The notes under the pieces were generated by a model, which worked only from the letters and a program-made list of their open reading frames with translations, searched no databases and was not told the origin of the DNA. Of a stretch of 21,273 nt of DNA, positions 6,521-13,728 are shown one piece after another. The stretch is from CAZFYZ01 sp964523735. Lineage in GTDB: Bacteria > Armatimonadota > UBA5829. Numbering within the stretch: position 1 is the stretch's first letter; each line of letters opens with the position of its first letter. The DNA is taken from contig CAZFYZ010000061.1 of the NCBI GenBank assembly GCA_964523735.1, positions 1 to 21,273 of the forward strand. The letters run 5' to 3'. Both the position numbers and the translations under genes were made by a program.

Positions 6521-7672
6521 ATGGAACTTCTGGAAATCAGCAAAGTAGCTCCCGCGGCCGACCAGCCCCGCAAGACGTTCGATCAAGCGACCTTGCTCGA
6601 ACTGGCGATGTCGATAAAGGAACGTGGAGTGTTGGAACCCATCGTGGTTCGCCCCACAGCATCCGGCATCTACGAGATCGTCATGGGCGAGCGCAGGTGG
6701 CGAGCGTCGCAGTTGGCTGGCCTTACACAAATCCCCGCCATCGTGCGCGAACTCAACGATGAGGACGCCAGCACCGACGCGCTTCTGGAGAATTTCCAGC
6801 GTGAGGATCTGAACCCTGTCGAGAGAGCACAGGCAATCAAGAAGCTTCTTGACTTCCTGAGCTGGGAGAAGTGCCTCAAGACACTCGGAGTTTCGGACTC
6901 GACCATGCGCCGGTATCTCGACCTCCTTGACCTGCCCGACGCGATCCTCGCCGAAATGGTTGCTAAGCCCGGCAAAGGCGAGGGGGAGTTCCTTGAGGGA
7001 CACGCCTACGTTCTAAGACAGATCAACGGAGAAACCAAGACTCAGATACGGCTTGCGAAGAAGGTACGCGCGGATAAGCTCTCGGTTGACGAGCTCAAGA
7101 GGCTGGTTTCGGCGATCCAGCAGGTGCCGACGAAGGCGGAAGCGTTCCTGAGGGTTCCGCTAAACGTGACGGAAGAGATCCTGCGGTCGATCGCTCGCCA
7201 GAACAAGAAGAAGAAACCATATCAGCCCAAGACGGCTGAATCGCATCTCAAGGCTTTACAGAAGTCCTGTACAGGAGTTTTGGACCTGCTCGACGAGCGA
7301 GTGTCACAATTCCTGAACACCACACAGATGAACCAGATGCTGAGTGCCACGGCCGATCTTGCGGAGCAAATCAACAAATTCAACAAGAGTATGCGTGACA
7401 CTCTACAGGCGGCAGACCGTGGATTCCGTGAGGTCTACATCCATTGTCCGCTCTGCGGGCGCATCGAGCTCATAGGCAGCCTCCGATGCAGCGTGTGTTG
7501 GAGCGTGCTGCGCCGATGTCTCGACTGCGGCAACTATGATCAGGCCTACCAGAAGTGCACCAAGACAGGCTACGCCGTCTACATGTCAGACGCCGAGAGC
7601 CCGGACGATACTTCCTTGTCATACAAGTGTGAGCATTACGTGCCCCGCTTCGATGTCGAGGCGGCGGCCTAG
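6521..7672 (+). CDS. ParB-like DNA-binding protein with C-terminal cysteine-rich (zinc-ribbon-like) tail
   Basis: This 383-residue protein has a ParB/Spo0J N-terminal domain with both nucleotide-contacting signatures, GERRWRAS at 56-63 and ENFQRE at 90-95, the latter leading into LNPVERAQAI. These are the boxes that bind CTP in ParB clamps. A helix-turn-helix follows (LGVSDSTMRRYLDLLDLP), then a long helical region. The C-terminus is unlike chromosomal ParB: C309-x2-C312, C323-x2-C326 and C333-x2-C336, plus C346 and C370, which could hold two zinc ions. AAGGAG lies about 11 bases before ATG 6521; the upstream in-frame GTG at 6461 lacks support. No parA is adjacent and no plasmid genes are seen, so segregation is not assured. 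A Noc-like, phage-type or transcriptional role is equally possible. A strong hairpin ends the gene. Confidence 0.85.
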   Translation: MELLEISKVAPAADQPRKTFDQATLLELAMSIKERGVLEPIVVRPTASGIYEIVMGERRWRASQLAGLTQIPAIVRELNDEDASTDALLENFQREDLNPVERAQAIKKLLDFLSWEKCLKTLGVSDSTMRRYLDLLDLPDAILAEMVAKPGKGEGEFLEGHAYVLRQINGETKTQIRLAKKVRADKLSVDELKRLVSAIQQVPTKAEAFLRVPLNVTEEILRSIARQNKKKKPYQPKTAESHLKALQKSCTGVLDLLDERVSQFLNTTQMNQMLSATADLAEQINKFNKSMRDTLQAADRGFREVYIHCPLCGRIELIGSLRCSVCWSVLRRCLDCGNYDQAYQKCTKTGYAVYMSDAESPDDTSLSYKCEHYVPRFDVEAAA

Positions 7673-7706
7673 CTTCCTCTCCCTCCAGCCGGTTCCGCCC
7701 AAGGAA

Positions 7707-7742
7707 CAAGGGGCAGGCGTTCGCGTGATCGCCTGCCCCTTG
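7707..7742 (+). terminator. 13 bp perfect stem-loop after the parB-like gene
   Basis: CAAGGGGCAGGCG (7707-7719) pairs perfectly with CGCCTGCCCCTTG (7730-7742) around a 10-base loop, 35 bases after the stop. Only a weak T-rich tail follows, so it may act as a terminator or as a 3'-end stabiliser. Confidence 0.7.
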
Positions 7743-7789
7743 CTTGTACCGCCCCAGGCAGGCAAGACTCTCTCGCTTACGCATTCTGC

Positions 7790-7819
7790 TGGACAGGGCA
7801 ATGGAACGCATACTATAAT
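7790..7819 (+). promoter_or_regulatory. Consensus sigma70 promoter, TGGACA-18-TATAAT
   Basis: A perfect TATAAT at 7814-7819 is preceded 18 bases upstream by TGGACA (7790-7795). Transcription would start near 7826, giving a ~30-base leader for the regulator gene at 7856. This is the best-matching promoter in the window. Confidence 0.75.
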
Positions 7820-7855
7820 GGTCCAAGCGGAGCCTGAAGGTTCCTGAGACTCAGC

Positions 7856-8524
7856 ATGCCGAGGATATTGGTCATTGGTAAGAACGAGCGGGATCTGCCG
7901 CCGATATCAGCTTCGGTGGCGGGGCTGAGTCACTTCGTCACGAGCGCTTGGGACGACCTCTCACTCGCCGACGCCGTCGCAAACGGCAGCCCGGAAGTCG
8001 TTATCATTGACCTGAGGTCTGGTGAGACCGCACTGACCACAGCCAAGGATCTGATCGGGCATTACTCCCAGGTAGGCGAGGCGCCGAGGCTCGCGATTGT
8101 CGAAACCACCGAACTTGGCGAGCTGCAGTCCAAGTACATCTCCGATTTCATCCTCTATCCCTATGAGAACTCCGAGTTGGCCGTACGTCTGGCCCGGTTG
8201 ATCAGCAGAGGCCAGAGCTCAAAAAGCGGCAAGCTGATCTCCACGGACGGATTGGAGATAGACAGCGAGAGCTTCGAAGTGACTGTCGACGGCAGGCAGT
8301 TGACCTTGACATTCAAGGAGTTCGAGCTTCTGCGTTTCCTAGCCGCCCACCCTGGCCGAGTCCATACTCGTGAAGCCCTCCTGAACCAGGTCTGGGGCTA
8401 CGAGTATTTCGGCGGGCTCCGTACTGTTGACGTTCACGTCAGGCGGATACGTGCGAAGCTGGGACCCAAACACGAAGACCGGATCCAGACCGTCCACGGC
8501 GTCGGCTACAAGTTCGTGAACTGA
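7856..8524 (+). CDS. Atypical OmpR-family response regulator (degenerate receiver + winged helix)
   Basis: This 222-residue protein has a receiver-like domain (1-118) and an OmpR/PhoB winged-helix DNA-binding domain (about 125-222: FKEFELLRFLAAHPGRV, REALLNQVWGYEYFGGLRTVDVHVRRIRAKLG, HGVGYKF). The receiver is degenerate. The acidic pair after strand 1 is replaced by Gly-Lys (RILVIGKNE), and the conserved Lys before Pro is Tyr101 (ILYPYE), although Asp52 (VIIDLRS) remains. Phosphorylation-dependent switching is therefore doubtful; atypical regulators of this kind often work without a kinase. No histidine kinase is nearby. The ATG follows a consensus promoter, but no strong SD is seen (GAAGG is 15 bases upstream). 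The target genes are unknown. Confidence 0.85.
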   Translation: MPRILVIGKNERDLPPISASVAGLSHFVTSAWDDLSLADAVANGSPEVVIIDLRSGETALTTAKDLIGHYSQVGEAPRLAIVETTELGELQSKYISDFILYPYENSELAVRLARLISRGQSSKSGKLISTDGLEIDSESFEVTVDGRQLTLTFKEFELLRFLAAHPGRVHTREALLNQVWGYEYFGGLRTVDVHVRRIRAKLGPKHEDRIQTVHGVGYKFVN

Positions 8525-8540
8525 GGCCTGAGCTCAGTTC
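8518..8540 (+). terminator. 8 bp inverted repeat overlapping the regulator stop codon
   Basis: GAACTGAG (8518-8525) pairs with CTCAGTTC (8533-8540) around a 7-base loop and includes the stop codon. There is no T-run, so termination is only possible. Confidence 0.35.
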
Positions 8541-8680
8541 GAAGTCAGAGCGCCGGCCGCTGCTACCTCATCCGCTAGCACAAGCTACCCCCTGTTTCGT
8601 CACCATACCCAATCGGGAAGGAATGGAACAGGCAGAAACAGCTCTGCCCCACTCTGCGTTCTACTTACAGGAGACAAAAG

Positions 8681-9190
8681 ATGACAGACATGGATGATGT
8701 TCTAACATCAGCGAAACCGGTGGTGATCTCGAGGGTGTTTGACGCGCCACGAGAGCTTGTGTGGCAGGCCTGGACGGAACCAGATCGCGCTATGCAATGG
8801 TGGGGGCCCACGGGCTTCACCACACCAGTCGCCGAGATCGACCTGCGAGTGGGCGGGAGGTACCACAACTGCATGCGCTCGCCCGACGGCCAGGACTACT
8901 GGAGCACAGGGGTCTTCAAGGAGATCGTGGAGTTCGAGCGCCTTGTGATGACTGATTCGTTCTCGGACGCCGAAGGTAATGTGGCGCCCGCGTCAGACTA
9001 TGGGATGGACGAGGACTGGCCGCTCGAGCTGCTGATCACCGTAACATTTGAAGAGATAGACGGCCAGACCAAGCTGATACTGCGACACCAGGGCATACCG
9101 ACGGGCCAAGACCAGGAGATGTGCCAGGAAGGCTGGAGCCAGTCTTTCGACAAGCTGGCGGACTATCTGGCCGAAGAGCTCGAGGAATGA
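8681..9190 (+). CDS. SRPBCC / AHSA1-like ligand-binding domain protein
   Basis: This 169-residue single-domain protein shows the START/SRPBCC pattern of the AHSA1-like (activator of Hsp90 ATPase homologue) family. The first strand is VVISRVFDAPRELVWQAWTEPD, followed by WWGPTGFTTP, the glycine turn RVGGRYHNCMRSPDG, FKEIVEFERLVMTD, and a final helix EGWSQSFDKLADYL. The fold forms a deep hydrophobic cavity for small ligands; the bacterial members mostly have no assigned substrate. AGGAG lies 8 bases before the ATG. The stop overlaps the start of the DUF72 gene by ATGA, so the two are probably translated together. No regulator of the ArsR type, often found next to AHSA1 genes, is adjacent. Confidence 0.88.
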   Translation: MTDMDDVLTSAKPVVISRVFDAPRELVWQAWTEPDRAMQWWGPTGFTTPVAEIDLRVGGRYHNCMRSPDGQDYWSTGVFKEIVEFERLVMTDSFSDAEGNVAPASDYGMDEDWPLELLITVTFEEIDGQTKLILRHQGIPTGQDQEMCQEGWSQSFDKLADYLAEELEE

Positions 9191-9903
9191 GAGTCCACGT
9201 CGGGACCAGTGGATATGCCTACAAGGAGTGGAAGGGGTTGTTCTACCCCGAGAAGATAGCGCCCAAGGATATGCTTGGGTTCTACTCCGGCCGCTTCAGT
9301 GTCGTCGAGATCAACAATACGTTCTATCATATGCCGCGCGAGAAGGACTTGCAGGCATGGTCGACGCAGACGCCGAACGACTTCGTATTTGCGTTCAAGG
9401 CCTCGCGACTGATCACCCACATCAAGCGCCTCAAGGATGTGGCAGAGCCCGTGGACTATCTGTTACGAACCCTATCAGCTATGGGGCCTAAGCTCGGGCC
9501 GCTGCTGTTCCAGTTTCCGGAGTTCTTCCGAGTGAACCACGAACGGCTGGAGCAGTTCCTTGAATTGATCCCCCTGGATTCGCCTGTGCAGTGCGCTTTC
9601 GACTTCCGCAGCGCGACTTGGTTAGATGAGCAGACGAAGGAACTGCTGCGTAGCAGAGATTTCAGCCTATGCACAGAAGACCGTGACGAAAGCCCGGCAG
9701 AGGAGATCATCAGCACCGCACGATGGGGTTATCTGCGACTCAGACGGCAGGACTACACGGATGATGACCTGTCCAAATGGGCGGATCGAGTGCTCTCGCA
9801 GGACTGGGATGAAGCATTCGTCTTCTTCAAACACGAAGAGCAGGCACTTGGACCGCAGCTGGCTCTGCGCTTCGTAGAATTGACGAAGGCAACAAACGGT
9901 TAA
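9187..9903 (+). CDS. DUF72 (YecE-like) protein
   Basis: This 238-residue protein matches DUF72, a TIM-barrel family of uncertain function. It opens with the family signature MRVHVGTSGYAYKEWKGLFYP, followed by FSVVEINNTFYHMP, FVFAFKASRLITH and a strand near the end (DEAFVFFKHEE). The length is typical. ATG 9187 is chosen because it overlaps the preceding stop (ATGA), has GAGG just upstream and begins at the conserved core; an in-frame ATG at 9121 would lie within the previous gene. Family members show residue conservation consistent with a catalytic barrel, but no reaction is established. Pairing with the SRPBCC gene is the only functional hint. Confidence 0.9.
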   Translation: MRVHVGTSGYAYKEWKGLFYPEKIAPKDMLGFYSGRFSVVEINNTFYHMPREKDLQAWSTQTPNDFVFAFKASRLITHIKRLKDVAEPVDYLLRTLSAMGPKLGPLLFQFPEFFRVNHERLEQFLELIPLDSPVQCAFDFRSATWLDEQTKELLRSRDFSLCTEDRDESPAEEIISTARWGYLRLRRQDYTDDDLSKWADRVLSQDWDEAFVFFKHEEQALGPQLALRFVELTKATNG

Positions 9904-9908
9904 GCCTC

Positions 9909-9942
9909 CCGAAACATTTCCGAAACAATCCCCGGCGATAAT
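9909..9942 (+). promoter_or_regulatory. Candidate activator-dependent glnA promoter with 11-base-spaced direct repeats
   Basis: CCGAAACA occurs at 9909-9916 and 9920-9927, exactly 11 bases apart. A -10-like GATAAT lies at 9937-9942, and no good -35 box is present where expected. Direct repeats with an 11-base period overlapping the -35 position are how PhoB/OmpR-type activators bind. The glnA start is about 100 bases downstream. Confidence 0.4.
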
Positions 9943-9963
9943 GACACCAGGCGGGCTGCTCTA

Positions 9964-10000
9964 GAGTGCAGGCGATTCACGCCGCTTCCCTTGCGCACTC
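9964..10000 (+). promoter_or_regulatory. Nested hairpin in the glnA leader
   Basis: GAGTGC (9964-9969) pairs with GCACTC (9995-10000), enclosing a small GGCG-ATTCA-CGCC hairpin (9971-9983). It lies between the inferred promoter and the SD. It does not match the cyanobacterial glnA RNA motif that I know. Confidence 0.3.
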
Positions 10001-10044
10001 CAAAGCGGCCAATCACAAAAACCTGCTTCCGGGAGGCCTTCGAT

Positions 10045-11218
10045 ATGTCGGATATGAGCAAAGAGCATGTCCTGAAAGAGTGCAAGGACAAAGGCGTCGA
10101 GTTCATCAGGCTCTGGTTCACGGACATCCTTGGCATGATGAAGAGTTTCGCGATCACCATCGAGGAGCTCGAAGGGGCTCTCGAGGAAGGCATGGGGTTT
10201 GATGGATCCTCGATAACCGGCTACCAGGATATCCAGGAAAGCGACATGATCGCGATGCCGGATGCTTCAACATTCACGCTGCTGCCCTGGCGGCCGAAGG
10301 ATAAGGTCGCCAAGATGTTCTGTGATGTGCTTGATCCCGATGGCAAGCCTTATGCTGGCGACCCTCGCTACATCCTCAAGAAGAACATGAAGAAGGCGGC
10401 CGACATGGGGTACACCTTCTATGTCGGTCCGGAACTTGAGTACTTCTACTTCAAGGACTCCTCACCAAGGACCGAGGTGCTGGATGTAGGCGGGTACTTC
10501 GATCTGACCCCTTTGGATGTGGCATCCGATCTGCGTAAGGAAACGATCAACGTTCTCAAGGAGATGGGAATTCAGGTCGAGTACAGCCATCACGAGGGAG
10601 CCCCCAGCCAGCACGAGATTGACCTCAAGTATGCCGACGCGCTCACAATGGCCGACGCGGCGATGACCTACCGGCTTGTGGTCAAGGAAGTAGCCTACGC
10701 CCAGGGAGTCTACGCGACGTTCATGCCGAAACCGATCTTCGGCCAAAGCGGCAGTGGCATGCACACACACATGTCGTTGTTCCAGGGTAACAAGAACGCG
10801 TTCTTTGATGCGAACGACCCCACACATCTGTCGAAGGTCGGGAAGAGCTTCGTTGCGGGTCTGCTGACGCATTCAAGGGAGATGTGCTCGATCCTCGCGC
10901 AGTGGGTGAACTCCTACAAGAGGCTTGTGCCTGGCTTCGAGGCTCCGGTGTATATTGCGTGGTCCCAGCGCAACAGGTCGGCTCTTGTGCGAGTGCCGAT
11001 GTACAAGCCTGGCAAGGAGCTTGCGACACGCGCCGAGCTTCGCTGCCCCGATCCCGCGTGCAACCCCTATCTGGCCTTCTCGGTCATGTTGGCGGCAGGC
11101 CTCGACGGCATCGAACGCAAGCTCGAACTGCCCGCCGGCGTCACCGACGACGTATATGAGATGGGCGCTGAGGAGCGCGCGGCTGCAGGAATCGACCAAC
11201 TCCCCGAGAGCCTGAAAG
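10045..11218 (+). CDS. glnA: Glutamine synthetase type I, copy 1 (3' end missing at scaffold gap)
   Basis: Glutamine synthetase joins ammonia to glutamate using ATP and is the main cytoplasmic entry of nitrogen. The 391 codons before the gap include the beta-grasp N-terminal signature FTDILGM, GFDGSSI, the metal-binding GPELEYF, EGAPSQHEID, the ATP-site segment KPIFGQSGSGMHTHMS, and the substrate-binding Arg region PGFEAPVYIAWSQRNRSALVR. ATG 10045 has GGGAGG 9 bases upstream; an ATG at 9991 would add unrelated residues. The protein stops at LPESLK at the Ns, about 55 residues short of a normal GlnA end. The sequence after the gap does not continue this copy but repeats the last ~50 residues in diverged form, so copy 1 is incomplete. 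Confidence 0.9.
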
Positions 11219-11228
11219 NNNNNNNNNN
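11219..11228. other. Scaffold gap (10 N) between two glnA paralogs; suspect join
   Basis: The contig to the right begins exactly with CCCTATCTGGCCTTC, a 15-mer also present in copy 1 at 11065-11079. Closing the gap to zero bases does not restore the frame. The real distance is unknown and may be over 1 kb, or the join may be wrong. Confidence 0.85.
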
Positions 11229-11537
11229 CCCTATCTGGCCTTCGCGATTATGCTGGCGGCCGGCCTGAAGGGAATAGAGAACGGCTACGATCTGCCCACC
11301 GAAATGACAGACAATCTATATGAGCTAACCGAGGAAGAGCGTAAGGAGCGTGGGATCCAAACCCTCCCCGCCAGTCTCGGTGAGGCCATCGCCGTCACAG
11401 AGAACAGCGAGCTCGTCCGCGAGACCTTAGGTGATCACGCATTTCAGAGGCTCATCTGGAACAAGAAGAACGAATGGGACCAGTTCCGTATTCAGGTGAC
11501 TGAGTGGGAGCTGGAAAAGTATCTGCCGATTCTGTAG
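11229..11537 (+). CDS. glnA: Glutamine synthetase, C-terminal fragment of a second paralog (5' end missing)
   Basis: The fragment begins at the conserved PYLAFAIMLAAGL of GlnA and runs to the normal C-terminus (EAIAVTENSELVRETLGDHAF, then VTEWELEKYLPIL and a stop). Its first ~50 residues align with residues 341-391 of the preceding copy but differ at many positions (for example KGIENGYDLP against DGIERKLELP). That is too much for strain variation or sequencing error, so it represents a second glnA. The start, active site and promoter of this copy are not in the window. Tandem glnA genes, or a gene from elsewhere wrongly joined here, are both possible. Confidence 0.85.
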   Translation, partial: PYLAFAIMLAAGLKGIENGYDLPTEMTDNLYELTEEERKERGIQTLPASLGEAIAVTENSELVRETLGDHAFQRLIWNKKNEWDQFRIQVTEWELEKYLPIL

Positions 11538-11538
11538 C

Positions 11539-11652
11539 AGGTGATGGGTGTTGGGTGTCGGGTGTCAGGCGAGGGAATGCTTCGATACTCAACACCCGCT
11601 CGGCGATTACCGGCGTTCCGCCCCAAAACCTGTCACCTGACACCCTGTACCC
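11539..11652. repeat. Heptamer array GGGTGTY with an inverted partner array
   Basis: At 11539-11566 four 7-base units read AGGTGAT, GGGTGTT, GGGTGTC, GGGTGTC, followed by AGG. At 11629-11652 the opposite strand carries GGGTACA, GGGTGTC, AGGTGAC and AGG. GGGTGTCAGG (11560-11569) and CCTGACACCC (11636-11645) are a perfect 10-base inverted repeat, so the pair can form a long hairpin after the glnA stop. Confidence 0.85.
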
Positions 11653-11658
11653 GCGAAC

Positions 11659-11686
11659 TTGTTCGCCCTTTTCGTCGTCATACTAT
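11659..11686 (+). promoter_or_regulatory. Candidate promoter TTGTTC-16-TACTAT
   Basis: TTGTTC at 11659-11664 and TACTAT at 11681-11686 are separated by 16 bases. The expected transcription start falls at the first in-frame GTG of the deacetylase gene (11693), which has no SD. A leaderless message is possible. Confidence 0.35.
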
Positions 11687-11692
11687 TGGCGC

Positions 11693-13588
11693 GTGGTGGT
11701 AAGGGTTTGCCCCGTAACCATCAGATGCGTCCAGGCATACAGAAGGCTGGCAGTCATTAGACCCAAGACTAAAATACAGTCATACCGACTTCTGTTCGGT
11801 GTGCTGGCGGTTCTTGTCGTATCAGGTCCCGGGTGCACCGCCACTTCCGGTGGCTACCTGGCGCACCTGGCCGACGGTCTCGCCGCCCTGGAGCGCGGCA
11901 AGACCCAGGACGGTGTGAATGCACTTGGAGTGGCCCTGTCGATCCGGCCGGACCATTCATTGGCACACGCAGCTCTAGGCTACGCGCTGCTGGCCGGGGG
12001 ATGGCCAAAGGAGGCCGAGGAGCAGTTCGAGACGGCTTGCGGCATCGACAGCAAGTGCGCGGCGGCGATCTACGGCAAGGGCTTGGCGTCACTCGGAAAG
12101 AGGCAGTTTGGGCAGGCTGCCTCTTTCTTCGAGAGCGCCCAGAAGGCTGAGCCTGAAAACGACATGAGTGGCGCGATAGAGTACGCGCGAGCCATGGTTG
12201 CCCCCGTTGGACAGTGGAAAGCGGAAAGCGGAGAGCCCAAAGACGACGCCCGCACCTCAGTTGAGGCATATGGGCTGATGCGAGAGGGACGCCTGGCTGA
12301 CGCCGGCGATCTGCTCAAAGGCATGCGAGAGTCACTCGTGGTTCCCGCCGCTTACACGGAGCCGACGGGAGTAACACTCCGTGGGGTAAGGGTTGCGCTG
12401 GGTGATTCCCCAGGCGCCCTGATGACGTTTGTTCAGGATTCGCCGATCGTCTTTGGAAGCGAAAGGTGCAAACCCTATAAGCCCGGACCGGCCGATTCCG
12501 GGCCGAGGGTAGTCAGGGGAACAATCGACCTGCGAGCAGACCTTGCTCGGGCGAAGTCCGTGAAGCTTGTCTCCTTTCTGATTGATGACAGAATACTGGG
12601 CGTGACGAACTGTCCACCGTTTCAGTGCTCGTGGGATACCACTCGATGGCAGAATGGAACGCACACTATCAAGATTGTGGGCGTGGATGACGTCGGAGTC
12701 ACGCTAAGCGAGAAGTCCGCAGTGGTGCGGGTGGCGAATCCGCTAAAGGAAACGCCTGGGACACAAGATAGCGAGACTCAGTCCTACTGGAGCAGACTGT
12801 GGAAGTTGATGCGGCTCAGGCCATCGACAATCGCCATCGACTACAATCTAGGAGTCTGCGAGCAAGCTGCCGGTGATCGTCAGGCCGCGATTGCTGCGCT
12901 TGAGCGCGTGATGGCCGTAAAGCCGGATTGCCTGGACACACGAAGTCGGCTGCGGGGGCTGTATGGCTCGCCTGCGCCGATCCAGGACCTTCACAAGGTC
13001 AGCCCGACGATGAAGGTCATCGCACTGACGTTCGACGATGGTCCAAAGCCGGACACGGCCAAGTTGCTGGATGCACTCAAAGCGAAGAATGTGCGCGCGA
13101 CGTTCTTTGTAGTCGGCAAGCAGATCGAGAAGTACCCGGAGCTTGCCAAGCGGACATGCGAAGAGGGTCACGAGATTCAGAATCACACGTATGGTCACGG
13201 TGATCTGGAACTGCTCTCGCCGGTCGAGATAGAAAGGCAGATTTTTCGGAATTGCGCTGTAGCTCGAGCGGTCGTTGGTAAGAGCATGCGCATGATGAGG
13301 CCTCCTGGGGCTCACGGTGCAAAACGGCTGCGGGAGATCACGCAGAAGTTCGGGATCCGCCAGGTGTTCTGGACAGCCAACTGCTCTAAGCTGGAGGGAA
13401 CGAACAAGCAGAAGATCGCGTCCTACGTTCTCTCAAAGGCGAGTCCTGGGGGAATCGTGCTGATGCATAATCTGGACCGTGTCACGCTCCAGGCCCTGCC
13501 GGAGATTATCGACAGCCTGAGACGCAAGGGCTATGAGTTTGTGACGCTGAGTGAGCTGATCGAACTGGATCGAAACCGGAAGGGATAG
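11693..13588 (+). CDS. Secreted TPR / Ig-like / polysaccharide deacetylase (CE4) protein
   Basis: This protein is about 631 residues from GTG 11693; the start is uncertain, with GTG 11696 adjacent and no SD. A hydrophobic export segment ends at Cys48 (LAVLVVSGPGC), a weak lipobox. TPR-like helices span about 53-155, an Ig-like beta domain about 275-345 (FQCSWDTTRWQNGTHTIKIVG), and another TPR about 380-413. A C-terminal CE4 domain follows with TFDDGP (446-451), H498-x3-H502 and RPPGA (536-540), plus H592 in GIVLMHN. D448/D449 and the two His form the metal site of CE4 enzymes, which remove acetyl groups from peptidoglycan or other polysaccharides. In motif 4 the usual Asp is Asn563 (WTAN). 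The first TPR block is followed by an in-frame heptamer array. An envelope role is inferred; the substrate is unknown. Confidence 0.85.
   Translation: MVVRVCPVTIRCVQAYRRLAVIRPKTKIQSYRLLFGVLAVLVVSGPGCTATSGGYLAHLADGLAALERGKTQDGVNALGVALSIRPDHSLAHAALGYALLAGGWPKEAEEQFETACGIDSKCAAAIYGKGLASLGKRQFGQAASFFESAQKAEPENDMSGAIEYARAMVAPVGQWKAESGEPKDDARTSVEAYGLMREGRLADAGDLLKGMRESLVVPAAYTEPTGVTLRGVRVALGDSPGALMTFVQDSPIVFGSERCKPYKPGPADSGPRVVRGTIDLRADLARAKSVKLVSFLIDDRILGVTNCPPFQCSWDTTRWQNGTHTIKIVGVDDVGVTLSEKSAVVRVANPLKETPGTQDSETQSYWSRLWKLMRLRPSTIAIDYNLGVCEQAAGDRQAAIAALERVMAVKPDCLDTRSRLRGLYGSPAPIQDLHKVSPTMKVIALTFDDGPKPDTAKLLDALKAKNVRATFFVVGKQIEKYPELAKRTCEEGHEIQNHTYGHGDLELLSPVEIERQIFRNCAVARAVVGKSMRMMRPPGAHGAKRLREITQKFGIRQVFWTANCSKLEGTNKQKIASYVLSKASPGGIVLMHNLDRVTLQALPEIIDSLRRKGYEFVTLSELIELDRNRKG
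12214..12241 (+). repeat. In-frame heptamer array GCGGAAA inside the deacetylase gene
   Basis: Units read GTGGAAA, GCGGAAA, GCGGAGA, then a diverged GCCCAAA. They encode the polar stretch QWKAESGEPK between the TPR block and the next region. Three units make 21 bases, so the frame is kept. Confidence 0.7.
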
Positions 13589-13728
13589 TAGGGCTACACA
13601 AGGACAGACAGAACACACGTGACCGCTGGGAGGATCATAAAATGGATGTTCGAGGGAGGATATCTCGAGTGCAAGGCCTAAGTGCTAACTTGCTGCAGGT
13701 TTGTTCCTGCTTGAAGGAGTCGAACTCG

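Noticed and set aside
9944..10044. Known cyanobacterial glnA (glutamine) riboswitch
   Set aside because: The conserved junction sequence I know for that motif is not found; only simple hairpins are visible.
10045..11537. A single glutamine synthetase with an internal duplication
   Set aside because: The duplicated part abuts a run of Ns at a shared 15-mer, and zero-gap joining does not restore the frame, so two paralogs or a misjoin are more likely.
11504..11692. ATG 11504 as start of the deacetylase
   Set aside because: It lies inside glnA and would translate through the heptamer arrays; the export signal would be over 90 residues from the N-terminus.
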